Source of the DNA: Pseudo-nitzschia pungens
Lineage: Eukaryota; Bacillariophyta; Bacillariophyceae; Bacillariales; Bacillariaceae
Reading direction: 5' to 3'
Length of the DNA: 64,000 nt
Assembly: GCA_037355855.1 (NCBI GenBank)
Contig: CM074760.1
Location: 3,154,501 to 3,218,500, forward strand
The notes beneath the pieces are model-generated. The model did no database searches, was not told the origin of the DNA, and worked only from the letters and a program-made list of their open reading frames with translations. Both the position numbers and the translations under genes were made by a program. Shown in pieces: positions 41,431 through 53,524 of this stretch (the first letter of the stretch is position 1; each line of letters opens with the position of its first letter).

Positions 41431-44400
41431 CTAGGCTTTCGCCTGTTTCGATTCCCAGGCGTCCGCGGCCATTTGTCGGAGCGCCTTGCTGCTCTCGGCA
41501 CCCGTGGAATCCACCAGCTGCGAAAATATTCCCTCGTTGCCATCGGCCAGCAGTTTTGCGGGAGCGTCGAATTCGGCGGCCCTCCCGGCATCCATCACCA
41601 GGACGCAATCGTAGTCCATGATGGTGTTCAATCGGTGCGCAATCGTCACTAGAGTAGTGTTGGGAAAGCGCGTTCGAAGCATCTTTTGGATAAAGGCGTC
41701 CGTCTCGCCATCGATCGAGGCCGTGGCCTCGTCCAACACCAGAACCTTGGGTTGCGACAGCAGCGCCCTGGCGAGGTTCAGGAGTTGCCGCTCGCCGACG
41801 CTAAAGTTGCTTCCTCCCTCCTCGAGCTTGGTCGAGAGCAAGGCCTTCGCGCTGGTCGGTGTCGGCGCGGAATCACCCGTGTCGCCGCCGCCGTCGTCGT
41901 CGTCGTCGTTGGCAGCGCTGTTGCTGTTGCCGTTGTAGCCATTCGGTCCCATTCGGACCGAATCCAGGGCCTCCAGGATTTCGTCGTCCGTTCGTTGGTC
42001 GAATGGATCGAGGCACTCACGGAGATTGGCTCCCGCCAGGAACGGATCCTGGGGAATGATGGACATTCCCCGGCCCCGCACGTCCGACAATCCCAGGGTG
42101 GTGAGATCTACGTTGTCCAAGAGAATGCTTCCCGATTCGATCTCGACCAATCGAAAGAGCGCCACGGTGATACTTGATTTGCCCTGTCCAAAAGAAAAAC
42201 AAGAACAAAAAAAAACGAAAGGAAACAGCAAAGGTTGCATTGTTTAGTTTCGACCAATTGTTACAATAATGAGGGATGCGAACAACAAATCAGAGCGAAA
42301 CAGTCTGCAGAACAATACTCACAGCACCTGTTCTACCAACGATTCCGCACGTTTTCCCGGCCGGGATCTTGAAGGACAAATCGTTCAGCGCCAGCGGCAA
42401 TTCCGTTCGATACCGAAGAGACACGTTTCGAAATTCGAGAAGACCCTGCACGGGCCAGCTGCTGGGAGGCTGGTATCCCTTACGTGTCTCGAGAGGAGCT
42501 TCCGACGGCAATTCGGCCATAGCGTCAACTCGTTCGATGGCCGTAATGGCGGCTTCTGTTTCCGAGAAGGTAATTACCAAAAAATTGAGCGTGATCGTAA
42601 AGTTGGCACTCCAGATGATCAACAAACCGGCCAAACCCGCACTCGTTTGGAGCTGTTCGTGGAGACAAACCAAAAGGATAGAGGTCAACATGACAATTAC
42701 ACAACCGAGGACCTCCATTCTGCAACTCAACCACCGCTGGACAGAAATATAATTCAGCAACGCACTGCTATTGACATCGACGATTTGTTGGAATTTCTCG
42801 ATAAAACGCAAATCTTGATGGAAAATTCGGATGCTGGTGGATCCTTCCAGGCACTCCGAAATCATGGATTGCATTGGCGAACGACTTAGTGCATCGATTC
42901 GTTGCAAATCCGGTCCGGTCAGACGGTAGTAGTGCAGAAATACCAAGTACATCACCGTAACCGGAAAGAGTGCGAAGGCCATCCAAGGAATGATAGCAAT
43001 CTGGACTACAATGCCCGCAACGTACCAGCTGATACTTATCATAAACATAGATATCTGTTGTGTGAGAGTCACGTCGTTGACATCAGTATCGTATGTAAAC
43101 CGGTTCAAAATGCGCCCCATGGGTACGGTTTCGAAGTACGACATGGGGGCCTTCAGGACACTGTCCAACATGCTATCGAAAACAGTTTTTGTGGCACGGA
43201 CGCCACCTGTCACGATATACTCGGATCGGCACGCAGTACAAAAGACCGACAACAAAATGGTGCTTGCGAACACAATGAGGTACTTAGCCTGGGCGTGCAA
43301 ACCATCGATTTGGGCCGGAAATTCCACGCCGAGAATGGTGACTGGTTCGTATGCACCGGATGTCCATTCGGCTAGGAACCATTCCACCGCAACGTAAGCA
43401 AATCGATCTATAGTCAACAATACAATGACGGTGCAGCCGAACCAAGCTCCTCCTGCGTGCTTGAACCATAAAAGCCAAGTCTTCGCGCTTGACAAACCGT
43501 GTTCGCGAAGTTCTTTTTGCATGATCTTGTCCGTTTTGGACGACGATGAATCCGCCACTTGATTCTGGGAGTTACGTCCCTTGCTTTCGTTGTTTGTATA
43601 GCTGCCAACAGAATCTCTTTCTGCAAGCTTGTCTCCATTGAAATCTTCGTTGTTCTCGTCGTCGGTGTTTTCACGAATCTGAGATTGAATGTGGTCCACG
43701 GCGCGGCGCGTTTGCTCGTCATGCTCCACGTCGTTCCATTGTGTGAGTTCCTCCCAGCTCCCCAAAAATTCATTCCGCCCGTTGACCATGAGCAACACCT
43801 TGTCAACGGCCCGGTGGCTAATAAAGTGAGAAGCGTGGGTAACCAACAGTACAGCGGATTCCTTCAGCAAAGCATCGGGTCCCGCAATCAACTGCTCAAA
43901 AACGAGTTTTCCTGTACCGGAATCGAGTGCTGAAAATGGATCATCCAGAATAACACAGGACGAAAGCGGTTGCTTGTAGGCAGCCCTTGCCAAAGAAACC
44001 CGTTGGCGCTGACCCCCACTAAGAGTGACTCCGCGTTCTCCAATCTGGACCAGGTCCGATCCACCCAGTTGTTCGATATCCGGTCGGAGGGCGCAAGCGT
44101 CAAGAACTCGATTGTATCTAACGGGATCGAAATCGGAACCGAATAATATATTCTCTCGCAATGATAAGTTTAAGATGAAGGGATCCTGGGGTGCATAGGC
44201 AATTCTACCATTCTTCTGGACCATGGGGAGAACTGTTTCTTTTTGCAATGGCGAAGACGACATCGATAACTTTCGTTCAAGCGCTTCTGCTTCATCCAAA
44301 ATTCCATTGAGTAGCGTCGATTTTCCAGAACCAACGGGCCCACATACCACCATAATCTCCCCTTTGCGTAACTCGAAATCAAATGAACCCACTGTGAAGG

Positions 44401-46102
44401 ATGGATTTTCGCGGTTTCCATTTTCAATATTGTCATCTGTTTGCATATTCTTATTGACGCTTTCGGAGGAAACGTTGTTGCTTGCCTTCGTTGTAGAATC
44501 ACGATCACACTGAATACCGCCATCAGAATCATTTTCCGGGTCTATAGCAACGCGAAATCTTGCATTTGTCAAAACCAGTGGCGCGTCTTCTTCTTGGTTC
44601 ATTGCTTCCCTACTATCAGCCATGTCCGCGGTAGTTTCCAGCGTAAAGATGGACGATAGGTTCGTATCGTTATCATTCTCTCGGAGAGGCCGTTCTAAAA
44701 ACTCACAAATTCGTTCAATAGAACTTAGCGCTTGCGCAGCATTTCCGATCAGACGGCCTGCAAAGCTGATAGGAAAACGGAGTGCCCCAAACAATAAAAG
44801 TACGCCGAAAGTATCGGCTGCTGTCAGCACTTTCGGATTTTCGGGGCTAGAACTTAAGACATAAGCAGAAAATGCAAAAGCCATTGCCAGCGCGGGCGAG
44901 GATACGGTCATTATCAAAGTCGAGGCCCACCAGGCCTGTTCCTTCGCTAGCCATTTCAATTCCTCGTTGCGAGCTTCTTGAACGCGCTCTTGGTATTTTG
45001 ATTCGTACCCATTCAATTTGGTGGTGCGCATACCCATCAACATCGAGCAGGCGATTTCGACGCGCTGATCCGACCATCGGACGCGCTTGGAACGGACTTT
45101 CGCCATTTGCTTTAATACAAGCTTGATGAGTGGCAAAAATCCTATCAAGGCTACCACACCGACAAGTGTTGTGGGTCCCATGATGAGACACAAGAACCAC
45201 GTCACCAGAATAATACTGATAGGCAGAGCCCATATCAAATGCGCTTCCTGGGTTATCTCGTAAATTTTTTGAGCATCAACTGCCACCAAATTGTTGATTT
45301 CTCCCGATGTAAGGCCAATTTTTCCCTGTGGCGACATCATGAGGACGTGCTTGTAGACCATGTTGACAACCGCACTTCGAAGAGCAATACCTGTTTTCAT
45401 TGATTGGTGTCGGTATCGTTGCTTGAGAAGTCCATCCACGAAAGTCATTGTAGTCAGTATAAGCGCCCACGTGAGGCCCTTGCCCATGATATTTTCCTCC
45501 GATTCCAGTTCGATGACATACAAGAAGCGACGCACCACAAGGGGCATGATCGACACCAGGATTGTGGAACCCAATTCACATATACCCGCAGGGATAAAAG
45601 TGGGAGTCGCTATCTTCCAGAGTGCCTTGATCAATTGCCGTTTGGTCTGACTCCGAGTAGTCGCAGCTGTTACTTCCTTCCTGTCGTTCTGAATTGTTTT
45701 GGATTCCATCGCCTTCCAAGTCAATTCGAACTCGTTCACTAAATTTGCCGATTGCATCTGGCGGGGGACTGGCCACAAATCATCGGACGTCATGTGGAGC
45801 AATTCGTCTTCACCATCTCTTCCCAGAGTTTGCTTCTTGAGTTCTTTGCGTTTTTTTTTTGCCTCGTTCATCGCCCTGTTCTGGTCGGCACCCTTTTGTA
45901 GAATACCGTTCATGTAAGAATAGGTCCAATTGTTCCATATTTTCCTCGACCAGCGACCAAGTCCGCGTCCCCCTGTTTCTTGATCGCAGTCCTCTGGCCA
46001 TTTCTGCTTGCTTGAGTCAGAAACTCCTTTCATTGCTTCGGCTTCGGCAGCAGGAGACCATTCGTCTTCTGCACTTTGCGCCTCAACTGCATTTGGACTC
46101 AT
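41431..46102 (-). CDS. ABCC/MRP-type full ABC transporter
   Basis: A 1510-residue full-length ABC exporter of the ABCC (multidrug-resistance protein) type, expected to pump conjugates or organic anions across the plasma or vacuolar membrane. Exon 1 is 46102-42323 and exon 2 is 42183-41431. The 139-base intron (GTGAGT ... GGACAG) cuts between Ala and Gly of the second Walker A motif (GRTGA/GKSS). The ATG at 46102 is preferred because the frame above it opens only with a TTG. The order is TMD1, NBD1 with Walker A GPVGSGKST (from residue 588), signature LSGGQRQRVSLARA and CVILDDPFSALDS, then TMD2, and NBD2 with FSVGERQLLNLARALL and VLVLDEATASID. No extra N-terminal TMD0 is seen. NBD2 carries a low-complexity Asn/Asp/Gly insertion of about 45 residues before the signature. 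Substrate unknown. Confidence 0.92.
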
Positions 46103-48638
46103 ACTATCACCGAATCTGGCTCTCTCCCACAGCAGAAAAAATCTCGAGATTAACCAGGAGAGTTTTTCGTCTTTTGCCAGAAAGTTATCAGGATTGGGGA
46201 TCAATAATGGTGGTTGTCTGACCGAAATTACAGTGAGTACGTCAAATGATGGCGCGGAATATGACGATTAATTATTTCGTCTTACGTTGTTTTTCTATCA
46301 GTCCAACAACTGCCGGTAAGTGAACATATTATTTGTTCTTAAAAATAGGTTTTTTGAGGTAGACATTCTTTATGCTGACTGTGCCAAGATTTCTAACAGA
46401 AAACATGAAAATCACAACACGAACACATATTTATCGACGTTCAAAACTTGATCACGTAATTACGGAATTCAAAGGGTAAGTAATGCATGATTCTACTTTC
46501 ATTGTTCTTGTAAACAGTTTTTTGTATTATCAGCTTATGTACAATCTATGAAGATCATCCAGTTGCTTCCCACGAAAAGGAAATGTTTATTACGATGCCC
46601 AGTAACGCCTGTAACCGTACCGTACGGTACTTCTCCATCTGGAATGGGAAATGAATTCGATACGAAGTAAGCCTTGTTTTCGTACTGGATAGTAATTATT
46701 GTTCTTAAAAAGAAAAAATCACTACCTATACGTTCCTTCTACTAGTACCGGTAATAGTTCTTATCATCATTATTCTTGCGGGTATCCTTTTCTGCGAACC
46801 GGTTTCTGCTTTTCTTCGTTCATGTATTCTCGGCAATCTGAAGAGATCTCGGTAATGAGTGCCTGTACGATACTTGTTTTGGCAATCTATTCTCGGTTAT
46901 GTTGTTTTCCCGGCACATGTAATCTACGTTAGGTTCCTCATAAAATCATAAGCCGTCCCTTTATGAGTGCCTGTACTTCTTTTGGTAATCTATTCTCGGT
47001 TACGTTGTTTTCGCGGCACATGTAGTACTAGTAGTAATAATCTACATTCGGTTCCTCCTCATAAAATCATAGGCCGTCCCTTTATGAGTGTGCCTGTACT
47101 TCTTTCGGCAATCTATTCTCGGTATGTCGTTTTCTCGGCACATGTAACCTACATTCGGTTCCTCATATCCAGAAAGAGAACAAAAAAAATTGTTTAAAGA
47201 CGCCAAAGAAACGTTTACAGCCTTCAACGAATTCAGAGAACACGAAGATTTTTTAAAATTTCATTTGAACCTGACAACATTCGATGAACAATTTGTACTA
47301 GTAGTTCTGCATTACTAATACTAGTAATACTACTCCTTCTTCTGATGCTGCAAATCCTCAGCTCACCCACAGAAGAAACCAACTTCAAATCTTATGATCT
47401 ATGACAAGTAGTAGTAGTGGCACGAACTGAACACCATTCTTATCTACTAAGAGGTCAAAGCAACAAGAACACTACTACTACTATTTGTCGGAAATCAACT
47501 TTGAACAATTCTTGTCGATTATAAGCACAACTTATAACAATTGAAACTATTGCTAGTTTCCTGCAACTCCTTCTGAAAAGAATCATTTGCATGGAATCAA
47601 ATACAATTTTATCATTCCATTGCTCAGTTGTTTAGAGGAAGGCCGCAACAAAATGGAAAGTAAATATGTTTGCTGCTGCGGTATCATATTTGTAATGGTG
47701 CTGGAGAGATATGGACTGTGCCAATTCTTACAGGGATGATTTCAAATTGCGATAGAATTAGCTCTTTTGACTTTTGTATATTCCAGAGAAAATTACTTTC
47801 AAACACCCCATCAAGAGCCACCTTTGCTTCTGTTTCAATTTTTGTTTTCTGGAAATATAATTATTTCTACTTGGTTCTACTCCATAACTTGTAATATTAC
47901 AGGTAAGGTTCCTAACTGCTGCTACTGCTAGTGGTGATGATGGTGACCTCCTGATGGAGCCCCCAACACCCCCCAGCTGTTTCATGAAACAATGTCTCTC
48001 AGACTTTCCTTCTTTTACTACTACTAGTACTACTACTAGTACTACTCATACTAGTATTAGTACTAGTACATGGCATACCATTTGCTGCAGAGAATGAAGT
48101 TTCACAAAAATGGAAGCTAACCGAAAAAGTGCCCTCTCTATGATAATATCCTGAAGTGGCTTCATTTGGTAGTATCTTGTAATTATTGACACTCCTGACT
48201 TTTGATTTTTTGAGAACAGTTTGCTCAGGTATCTCAGGTATTCTACGTACATATGAATAAGTAGTTAAATGTACCGTACTTCGTTCAACCTTACTGTAAG
48301 TACGATTTACGATAGTAGGTAACCTTACGAGTACGTCGCGGCCGATAATCGAATGAATCATCCACCCGGCACAATTTCCAGCATGACTCAGCTATCGGTA
48401 AATCTCTCATCAAAATTGAACCTTGGTCTCCGGAGGCGATTTTTAATTTTCATGTGATAAATCTTTTTCAGGGTCCAAAACCTGTCATCTTAGCTCAAAC
48501 TTCAAACGCACCAAACCTCGCCATTTTCGAACTGACCTACTGTATACGGTATTACAAATCGGCCAACCAATATTCACTGAGAACGATTCTCAATATTTTC
48601 ATACCTTGAGACAAAACCATACGTTTGAATGGAAAAAC
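46103..48638. other. Intergenic spacer, 46.1-48.6 kb
   Basis: About 2.5 kb between divergent genes with no supportable coding region. It has the 46.86-47.17 kb repeat (separate), CTAGTA runs near 47300-47330 and 48015-48070, and a GTAACCTTAC motif near 48313. Confidence 0.45.
46856..47165. repeat. Three diverged tandem units of about 100-120 bases
   Basis: Each unit runs GAGTGCCTGTAC, CAATCTATTCTCGGT, TTTTCTCGGCACATGTA, CTACATTCGGTTCCTC, and units 1 and 2 end in AAAATCATAAGCCGTCCCTT. Units start near 46857, 46966 and 47087. Unit 2 has an extra GTACTAGTAGTAATAAT block after ACATGTA that the others lack. No coding potential is seen. Confidence 0.8.
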
Positions 48639-49553
48639 ATGAAAATTTTGACTGTGTCGGCGTTTCTGGTTACTCTCGTAGGAGTAACGACGGGATTTCA
48701 GCACTCTTCATCTTGGCTTCATCAACCAGCAGAGACATCGTTGAAATCGTCGATTGAAAGAACCAGGTTGGCACCGTTCGCACAACATCACATTCGTGAA
48801 CGTGCTCGTGCAACCGCCCTCTCAGCCGCAAGCACTGCATCGGAAAATGAAGATAGTGTGTTGGATACTGAAGCTCTAGTCAAGTACGCAGGAGCAGTTG
48901 GTCTCCAGATGCTTCTGTTCAAGGGATTCTTTACTGGCGCCGATGTTTTGACATCAAACTTGGATTTTGAAATTCCTTTCGCGGCCAATTTCTTCTTCTT
49001 TTACGTGTTTTCTCTCAAATCGAGAGTCTTCAACCCAATGTCAAACGAACGCCCGCGCCGCGACACCAAAGAAATTGATGATGAGGTTCAGCGCAAAATG
49101 CCCGAGTGGACTCCCCCGGGTGTCGTCTTTCCGATTGTTTGGATTTTGATCATTGGTCCCCTTCGCGCTGCCTCCTCTGCACTCTTGGTAGATGGAGGAG
49201 CCGACTACGCCTCGACTGCGGTCCTCACCTTGATGCTACACTTGTCGATTGGTGATACCTGGAACACAATCAACAATGTCGAGCGCCGATACGGAACCTC
49301 CATTCTTGGTGTGGCATGCGTCTGGATCTCTGCTGCTTTTGCGGCTTACAGTTATGGACAAGTTGATCCTTTGGCCGGGAAGCTACTGAGCATTCCCCTC
49401 GTATGGTTGACGATTGCCTCCTCTCTGATTGTGCGAACATGGCAGCTTAATCCTTCGGAGAGCACGGGAGAGAAGGAGTCTCTGCTTCCCACCAAACCAG
49501 CCTCCCAAGAAGGAAGTATCACAAAGTGGAGTTGGTTCGAAGGAAAGAACTAA
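48639..49553 (+). CDS. TspO/MBR-family protein, probably plastid-targeted
   Basis: A 304-residue membrane protein of the TspO/peripheral benzodiazepine receptor family, which binds porphyrins and isoprenoids and is tied to tetrapyrrole and stress responses. The start ATG at 48639 gives a signal peptide (MKILTVSAFLVTLVGVTTG) followed by GFQHSS, an ASAFAP-like motif with the key Phe; plastid import is therefore likely. The family core is WTPPGVVFPIVWILIIGPLRA, then a segment with LHLSIGDTWNTINN, and LAGKLLSIPLVWLTIASSLIV near the end. Membrane segments number about five to six, with an extra one (VGLQMLLFKGFF) ahead of the core. The protein is longer than the usual 160-200 residues mainly because of the targeting region and a charged C-terminal tail. 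Single exon. The family call rests on motifs and helix order. Confidence 0.7.
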   Translation: MKILTVSAFLVTLVGVTTGFQHSSSWLHQPAETSLKSSIERTRLAPFAQHHIRERARATALSAASTASENEDSVLDTEALVKYAGAVGLQMLLFKGFFTGADVLTSNLDFEIPFAANFFFFYVFSLKSRVFNPMSNERPRRDTKEIDDEVQRKMPEWTPPGVVFPIVWILIIGPLRAASSALLVDGGADYASTAVLTLMLHLSIGDTWNTINNVERRYGTSILGVACVWISAAFAAYSYGQVDPLAGKLLSIPLVWLTIASSLIVRTWQLNPSESTGEKESLLPTKPASQEGSITKWSWFEGKN

Positions 49554-51460
49554 TCAGCTAAATGAAAAAAATCGAATTGCTATTTTAATGAACTTGCTTG
49601 TATGCTGGACCGATCGGAACTCCTGACGACGCCAGTGCAAACACGATGTTTTGTTTGAAGAAGTGCACACCCACCATTTTCTCAAAAACAAATCGTTGCC
49701 GTGCTGCCTCTATTTTTTTTAATTTGCGGCAGCATTTGCCTCGAATAACGCGGCGTTCCACAATTCTTTCCACCGAGAAATAGTCTCCTTACCATTGGAG
49801 AGAACAATCAAATTATTGTTTTGAAAGAGAGGGTGGATATTCTCAATCATGATGCGGATGTAATGGAAGGGGTAATTGTTCTGTGATGATTAGTACGGGC
49901 AATAGCTACACACATGGAGAGGAAACTTTGGTTCAGAGTCACGTAGTGAATGATGATAAACGAGGCAGGAAGATGAATAATCTGCTGGTGTATTAGACTA
50001 TGTGGAGGAGTGTTTTGATCAATGGATTTTCTGAAAATCGATCCAAGGGGTTTTAGTGATTGGTTCAAATGTATCTGAAAAGCCTGCTAGTGTATGTGAA
50101 TGGTCATTCTAGTACTAGTACTAGTATTGTGCTATATGAAAACAAATTTTGTTTTTTTAGTACACATCAAATAGCTGGAACAATCTTTAGAATCAATATC
50201 AACATCATCGTTCATCGCCGTACTAGCTCATCTACAACTAGTAGCTACTACTAGTAGTTCCTTTTTTGGAAATTAGCAGCAGCACTAGTAGCAGTATTGA
50301 AAGGATTTGCTTACTACTACTAGTAGTACTAGCCCTCACGCTGATGCTGAACTGGTGCTGGTACTACTTCTTGTATGCCTCCTCAGTCAGCTTCAACAAA
50401 AGCTGCCATCATGTTCGAGGTGGTGCTTCTCAGAAGAACTGCATGAGATGAGAGCAACTACCGCATGACAACAAGAAGCAACTACTAGCGTCAAATGAGT
50501 ACAATGATGATAACAAAATAATGATACAAGCAGCAATAAAAAAAATAAAAATAATACTTCGTAAGGTTACTGCACCGGTAACCTTACTCCGCAATCATAT
50601 CCGAAAATGCTTTGCGGGTGGGTTTTGGATCAGGGAAAACCTGATGCGGATTTGGACCATTCCCACCTGAAAATTAATGAGATGACCACGTCACATTCGG
50701 GGATGAACTGCAAATAACATCTTTCTTCACCGGTCGCGCGCCGTGGCCGCGAACAACAACAAAACTCAACCGGAGTTGTACAGTTACCGGTACCGGTAAG
50801 AATATCGGTGGGGAGGTAAGTTACTCGTAGTACTTTAAGTAAAAACATGATAATGAAATTTAGTATGTGTAACCTTTCTGTGAAAAGAAATAAAGTACGA
50901 GTAAAGATCTTAACCTTACTTCACTCGTACTTCTGAAATTACCGTAGTACTAACTTTAACAATTGAAGGCAGGGATGAGACTCAGTGCAGGGAGACCGAA
51001 CACTAAATCAGGGGTTAAGTGATCACGATTTTGTAATTAAAGCCCCTCGGGTGTAGGTTTTTAAAATATAAAAATCACAATCAATACTACGTAAACCTTA
51101 CACGTAGTAGAATAGAAATCAGCAAGTTGGAAAATCAATCATTCCATGAAATGGTTGCGAATGAACACGAATTTTCAATTTTCACCCAACTGAAGTCGCG
51201 AGTAAATGAATCATTATAACACCCCATCTCGGCACTACTGTTCGGTAGGATTACCGCAATTCGCTCGAGTATTGTTGTTTCATTCCGAGAGATGTTCTCG
51301 TCAGCATAATCACAACAGCAAGTTCGACGAAAAGCCCATCTTCACACTTTCTTTGGTTTCGGGTAGAGCTCAAAACTATATGCGAAATTGGTTGGTTGGT
51401 AATCCACCAAAATTGTTCGACATCCTAATATCGTTGCGATAATTGCCAACTCTGTTTGCA
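49554..51460. other. Intergenic spacer, 49.6-51.5 kb
   Basis: About 1.9 kb with no supportable gene. CTAGTA runs lie near 50110-50130 and 50220-50330. Two GTAAGGTTAC-type motifs flank 50563-50590, and CCGGTACCGG-like words near 50790. The last 250 bases are the likely 5' leader of the P450 gene. Confidence 0.45.
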
Positions 51461-53524
51461 ATGACTAGTGTTCCCACGTTACAGCGCAGCATTGCTGTTG
51501 CCTTTGTCCTTCTTTGCTGCGGATTGCGGTCGGGAGCATTTGCGTTTCAATTCGAGCAACCACATCTGCGAAAGCTGCATCACGTTCCTGTGAAAAGGGC
51601 AACGCTCGCTCCCTCCCCCGTTCGGGTGGGAACGGGGGCGAGAGATCGCAATGGCGCAAGCAGCAGCACCTCGCTCTCTGCATTCCCCGCAGCATCGGTA
51701 GCAGCAGCAACAACAAAAGCCACGTCTGTCCTGGCGGGAATCGGAAGCTTCCTTCTCCCGTCCTCGTCACCAACGGTTTCCAAAATGCTCCGGGTAGCAG
51801 CCCTTGTCATGGCGGGATTGTTGGCAACCTCGACCCGGCTCCGGCACCGAATCCTCTGGCCGGGATTGACGTATCCAAGTGACGAAACCAAAGCGCTACT
51901 ACCAGGTCCTTTGGGATGTCCTTTCGTTGGAAATGTGTTTGCCTTTACGAGCTCCACAGATTCCAGTTATGGAGCGGGAAGCTTTTACAGGAAGACTATC
52001 CGAAAGATAAGTGCTAGTCTAGGCAAGATTCCGAAAGTGTGGATGTATCACTTTATGGGACAGAGTTTCGCCGTGTTTAGTGGCGGTAAGACCTTCCAAA
52101 AAGTCATGTCCATGGAATTCAATGGCTCTGTAACAAGCAGTGGCGTCGATCTGATGGAAGGAGGACTCATGCCGACAAAAGCCTTGCTGTTCGAGCAGGA
52201 GAAAAAGCGTCACTCTTACCTCAGACGTCTGGTAGGAGCTGCCCTCACCCCGGCGGCTGTCGCGCAAACGGCACCCAACCTGCAATCCGCGGCCGAGGAA
52301 CAGGTTTCGAGAATGATGGATGCTATGGAACGGGATGGCGAGGTCAAGCTCCAACAGATTTGCACCGACTACACGCTGGATGTGGCCTGGCGACAGATTC
52401 TGGGACTGGAACTGCCAGAAGAGGAGATTCCATTTTTTGAAGAGCAAGTGGCCACCTGGATCGAGGGAATCATGTCCCTGCGGATTCTCCTCCGCGTGGG
52501 CGTGAAGTCCTCACCCGGGTACAAGGCAAGAGAATACATCATTTCGAAAATCGAGGAGCGTATCGAACAGTTGTTGGAACAGGGACCAGATCACGAATCG
52601 ACACTCTCGGGAATGGTTTTTGCAACTGATGATGAGGGCCACGATGGTAAAGAGGGAACCGGAAAGAAACTAAGCCGACAGGAGCTAATCGACAACGCTC
52701 TCATTTTGATTTTTGCTGGTTCGGAAACCTCGGCCAGCACTTTGACCAATGCCATGCTCTTTTTGGGGCTCCACCCTTCCGTCTGGAACAAGCTAGTCGA
52801 GGAGCAGGAGCGTATCAAAGCGAAAGAGGGAGATGTCCTTACCCAGTCCAGTCTGGAGGAGAGCAATGCACCTTATCTTGACGCAGTCCTCAAGGAATCC
52901 CTTCGAATGCGAACGATCATCGGTGGTATTCCACGCAGGGCCCTCAATGATATCGATGTCAACGGTGATGGGAAGACCATCATCCCCAAAGGCTTCCTCA
53001 TGGATCCCTCGCTGCTGTTGACACACGAAGAAGATCCGGCCACAAAACTCCCGGATGCGATGCATTTGGACGCCATCCAAGGGTTTCGTCCAGAACGGTG
53101 GCTGGGAGTAAGTGATGGCAGTACCAGCTACGAAAAACCTAGCTCGGAATGGTACGTTCCGTACGGATTTGGTCCCAGATACTGCCTCGGGAAGAACCTT
53201 GCCCAGCTGGAAATGAAAATGTTTCTGGCCACCATGGCGCGAAAGATTGACTTTCCCAAGCTGAACATGCTGCCGGAAGAATATGATTATTCACGCGACA
53301 AGAAGAATCCGGATGATCCCAACTACTTCTCCGTCGAGTGGAGCGCGAAGATGTCGGTCATTCCGAATGCTGCGGATGGAGTCTTGGCAACCATCAGTCC
53401 AAGCAAAGATGCCGATACTCTGCCATCTGTGCACATCCCCTTGAGCGTGGAAGTGGACGAAAATCAAGATGGGATCTACAACACCACGCAACCTGAAAAG
53501 GAGCAGTTACCATTGATGCCGTGA
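51461..53524 (+). CDS. Cytochrome P450 with plastid-type leader
   Basis: A 687-residue haem monooxygenase in one exon. The first ATG (51461) gives a signal peptide (MTSVPTLQRSIAVAFVLLCC) ending in SGAFAFQ, an ASAFAP-like cleavage site with Phe, so plastid or plastid-envelope location is likely. A membrane-like stretch (MLRVAALVMAGLLATST) follows, then the P450 domain starting at LLPGPLGCPFVGNV. The I-helix oxygen-binding motif is AGSETS (residues 419-424), the K-helix ExxR is KESLRM, and the haem loop is YGFGPRYCLG with ligand Cys575. The first loop position is Tyr568 where Phe is nearly invariant. By motif the protein resembles the CYP120/CYP26-like group, for which isoprenoid or carotenoid-derived substrates are known, but I cannot assign a family. 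The acidic C-terminal 60 residues are outside the fold. Confidence 0.85.
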   Translation: MTSVPTLQRSIAVAFVLLCCGLRSGAFAFQFEQPHLRKLHHVPVKRATLAPSPVRVGTGARDRNGASSSTSLSAFPAASVAAATTKATSVLAGIGSFLLPSSSPTVSKMLRVAALVMAGLLATSTRLRHRILWPGLTYPSDETKALLPGPLGCPFVGNVFAFTSSTDSSYGAGSFYRKTIRKISASLGKIPKVWMYHFMGQSFAVFSGGKTFQKVMSMEFNGSVTSSGVDLMEGGLMPTKALLFEQEKKRHSYLRRLVGAALTPAAVAQTAPNLQSAAEEQVSRMMDAMERDGEVKLQQICTDYTLDVAWRQILGLELPEEEIPFFEEQVATWIEGIMSLRILLRVGVKSSPGYKAREYIISKIEERIEQLLEQGPDHESTLSGMVFATDDEGHDGKEGTGKKLSRQELIDNALILIFAGSETSASTLTNAMLFLGLHPSVWNKLVEEQERIKAKEGDVLTQSSLEESNAPYLDAVLKESLRMRTIIGGIPRRALNDIDVNGDGKTIIPKGFLMDPSLLLTHEEDPATKLPDAMHLDAIQGFRPERWLGVSDGSTSYEKPSSEWYVPYGFGPRYCLGKNLAQLEMKMFLATMARKIDFPKLNMLPEEYDYSRDKKNPDDPNYFSVEWSAKMSVIPNAADGVLATISPSKDADTLPSVHIPLSVEVDENQDGIYNTTQPEKEQLPLMP

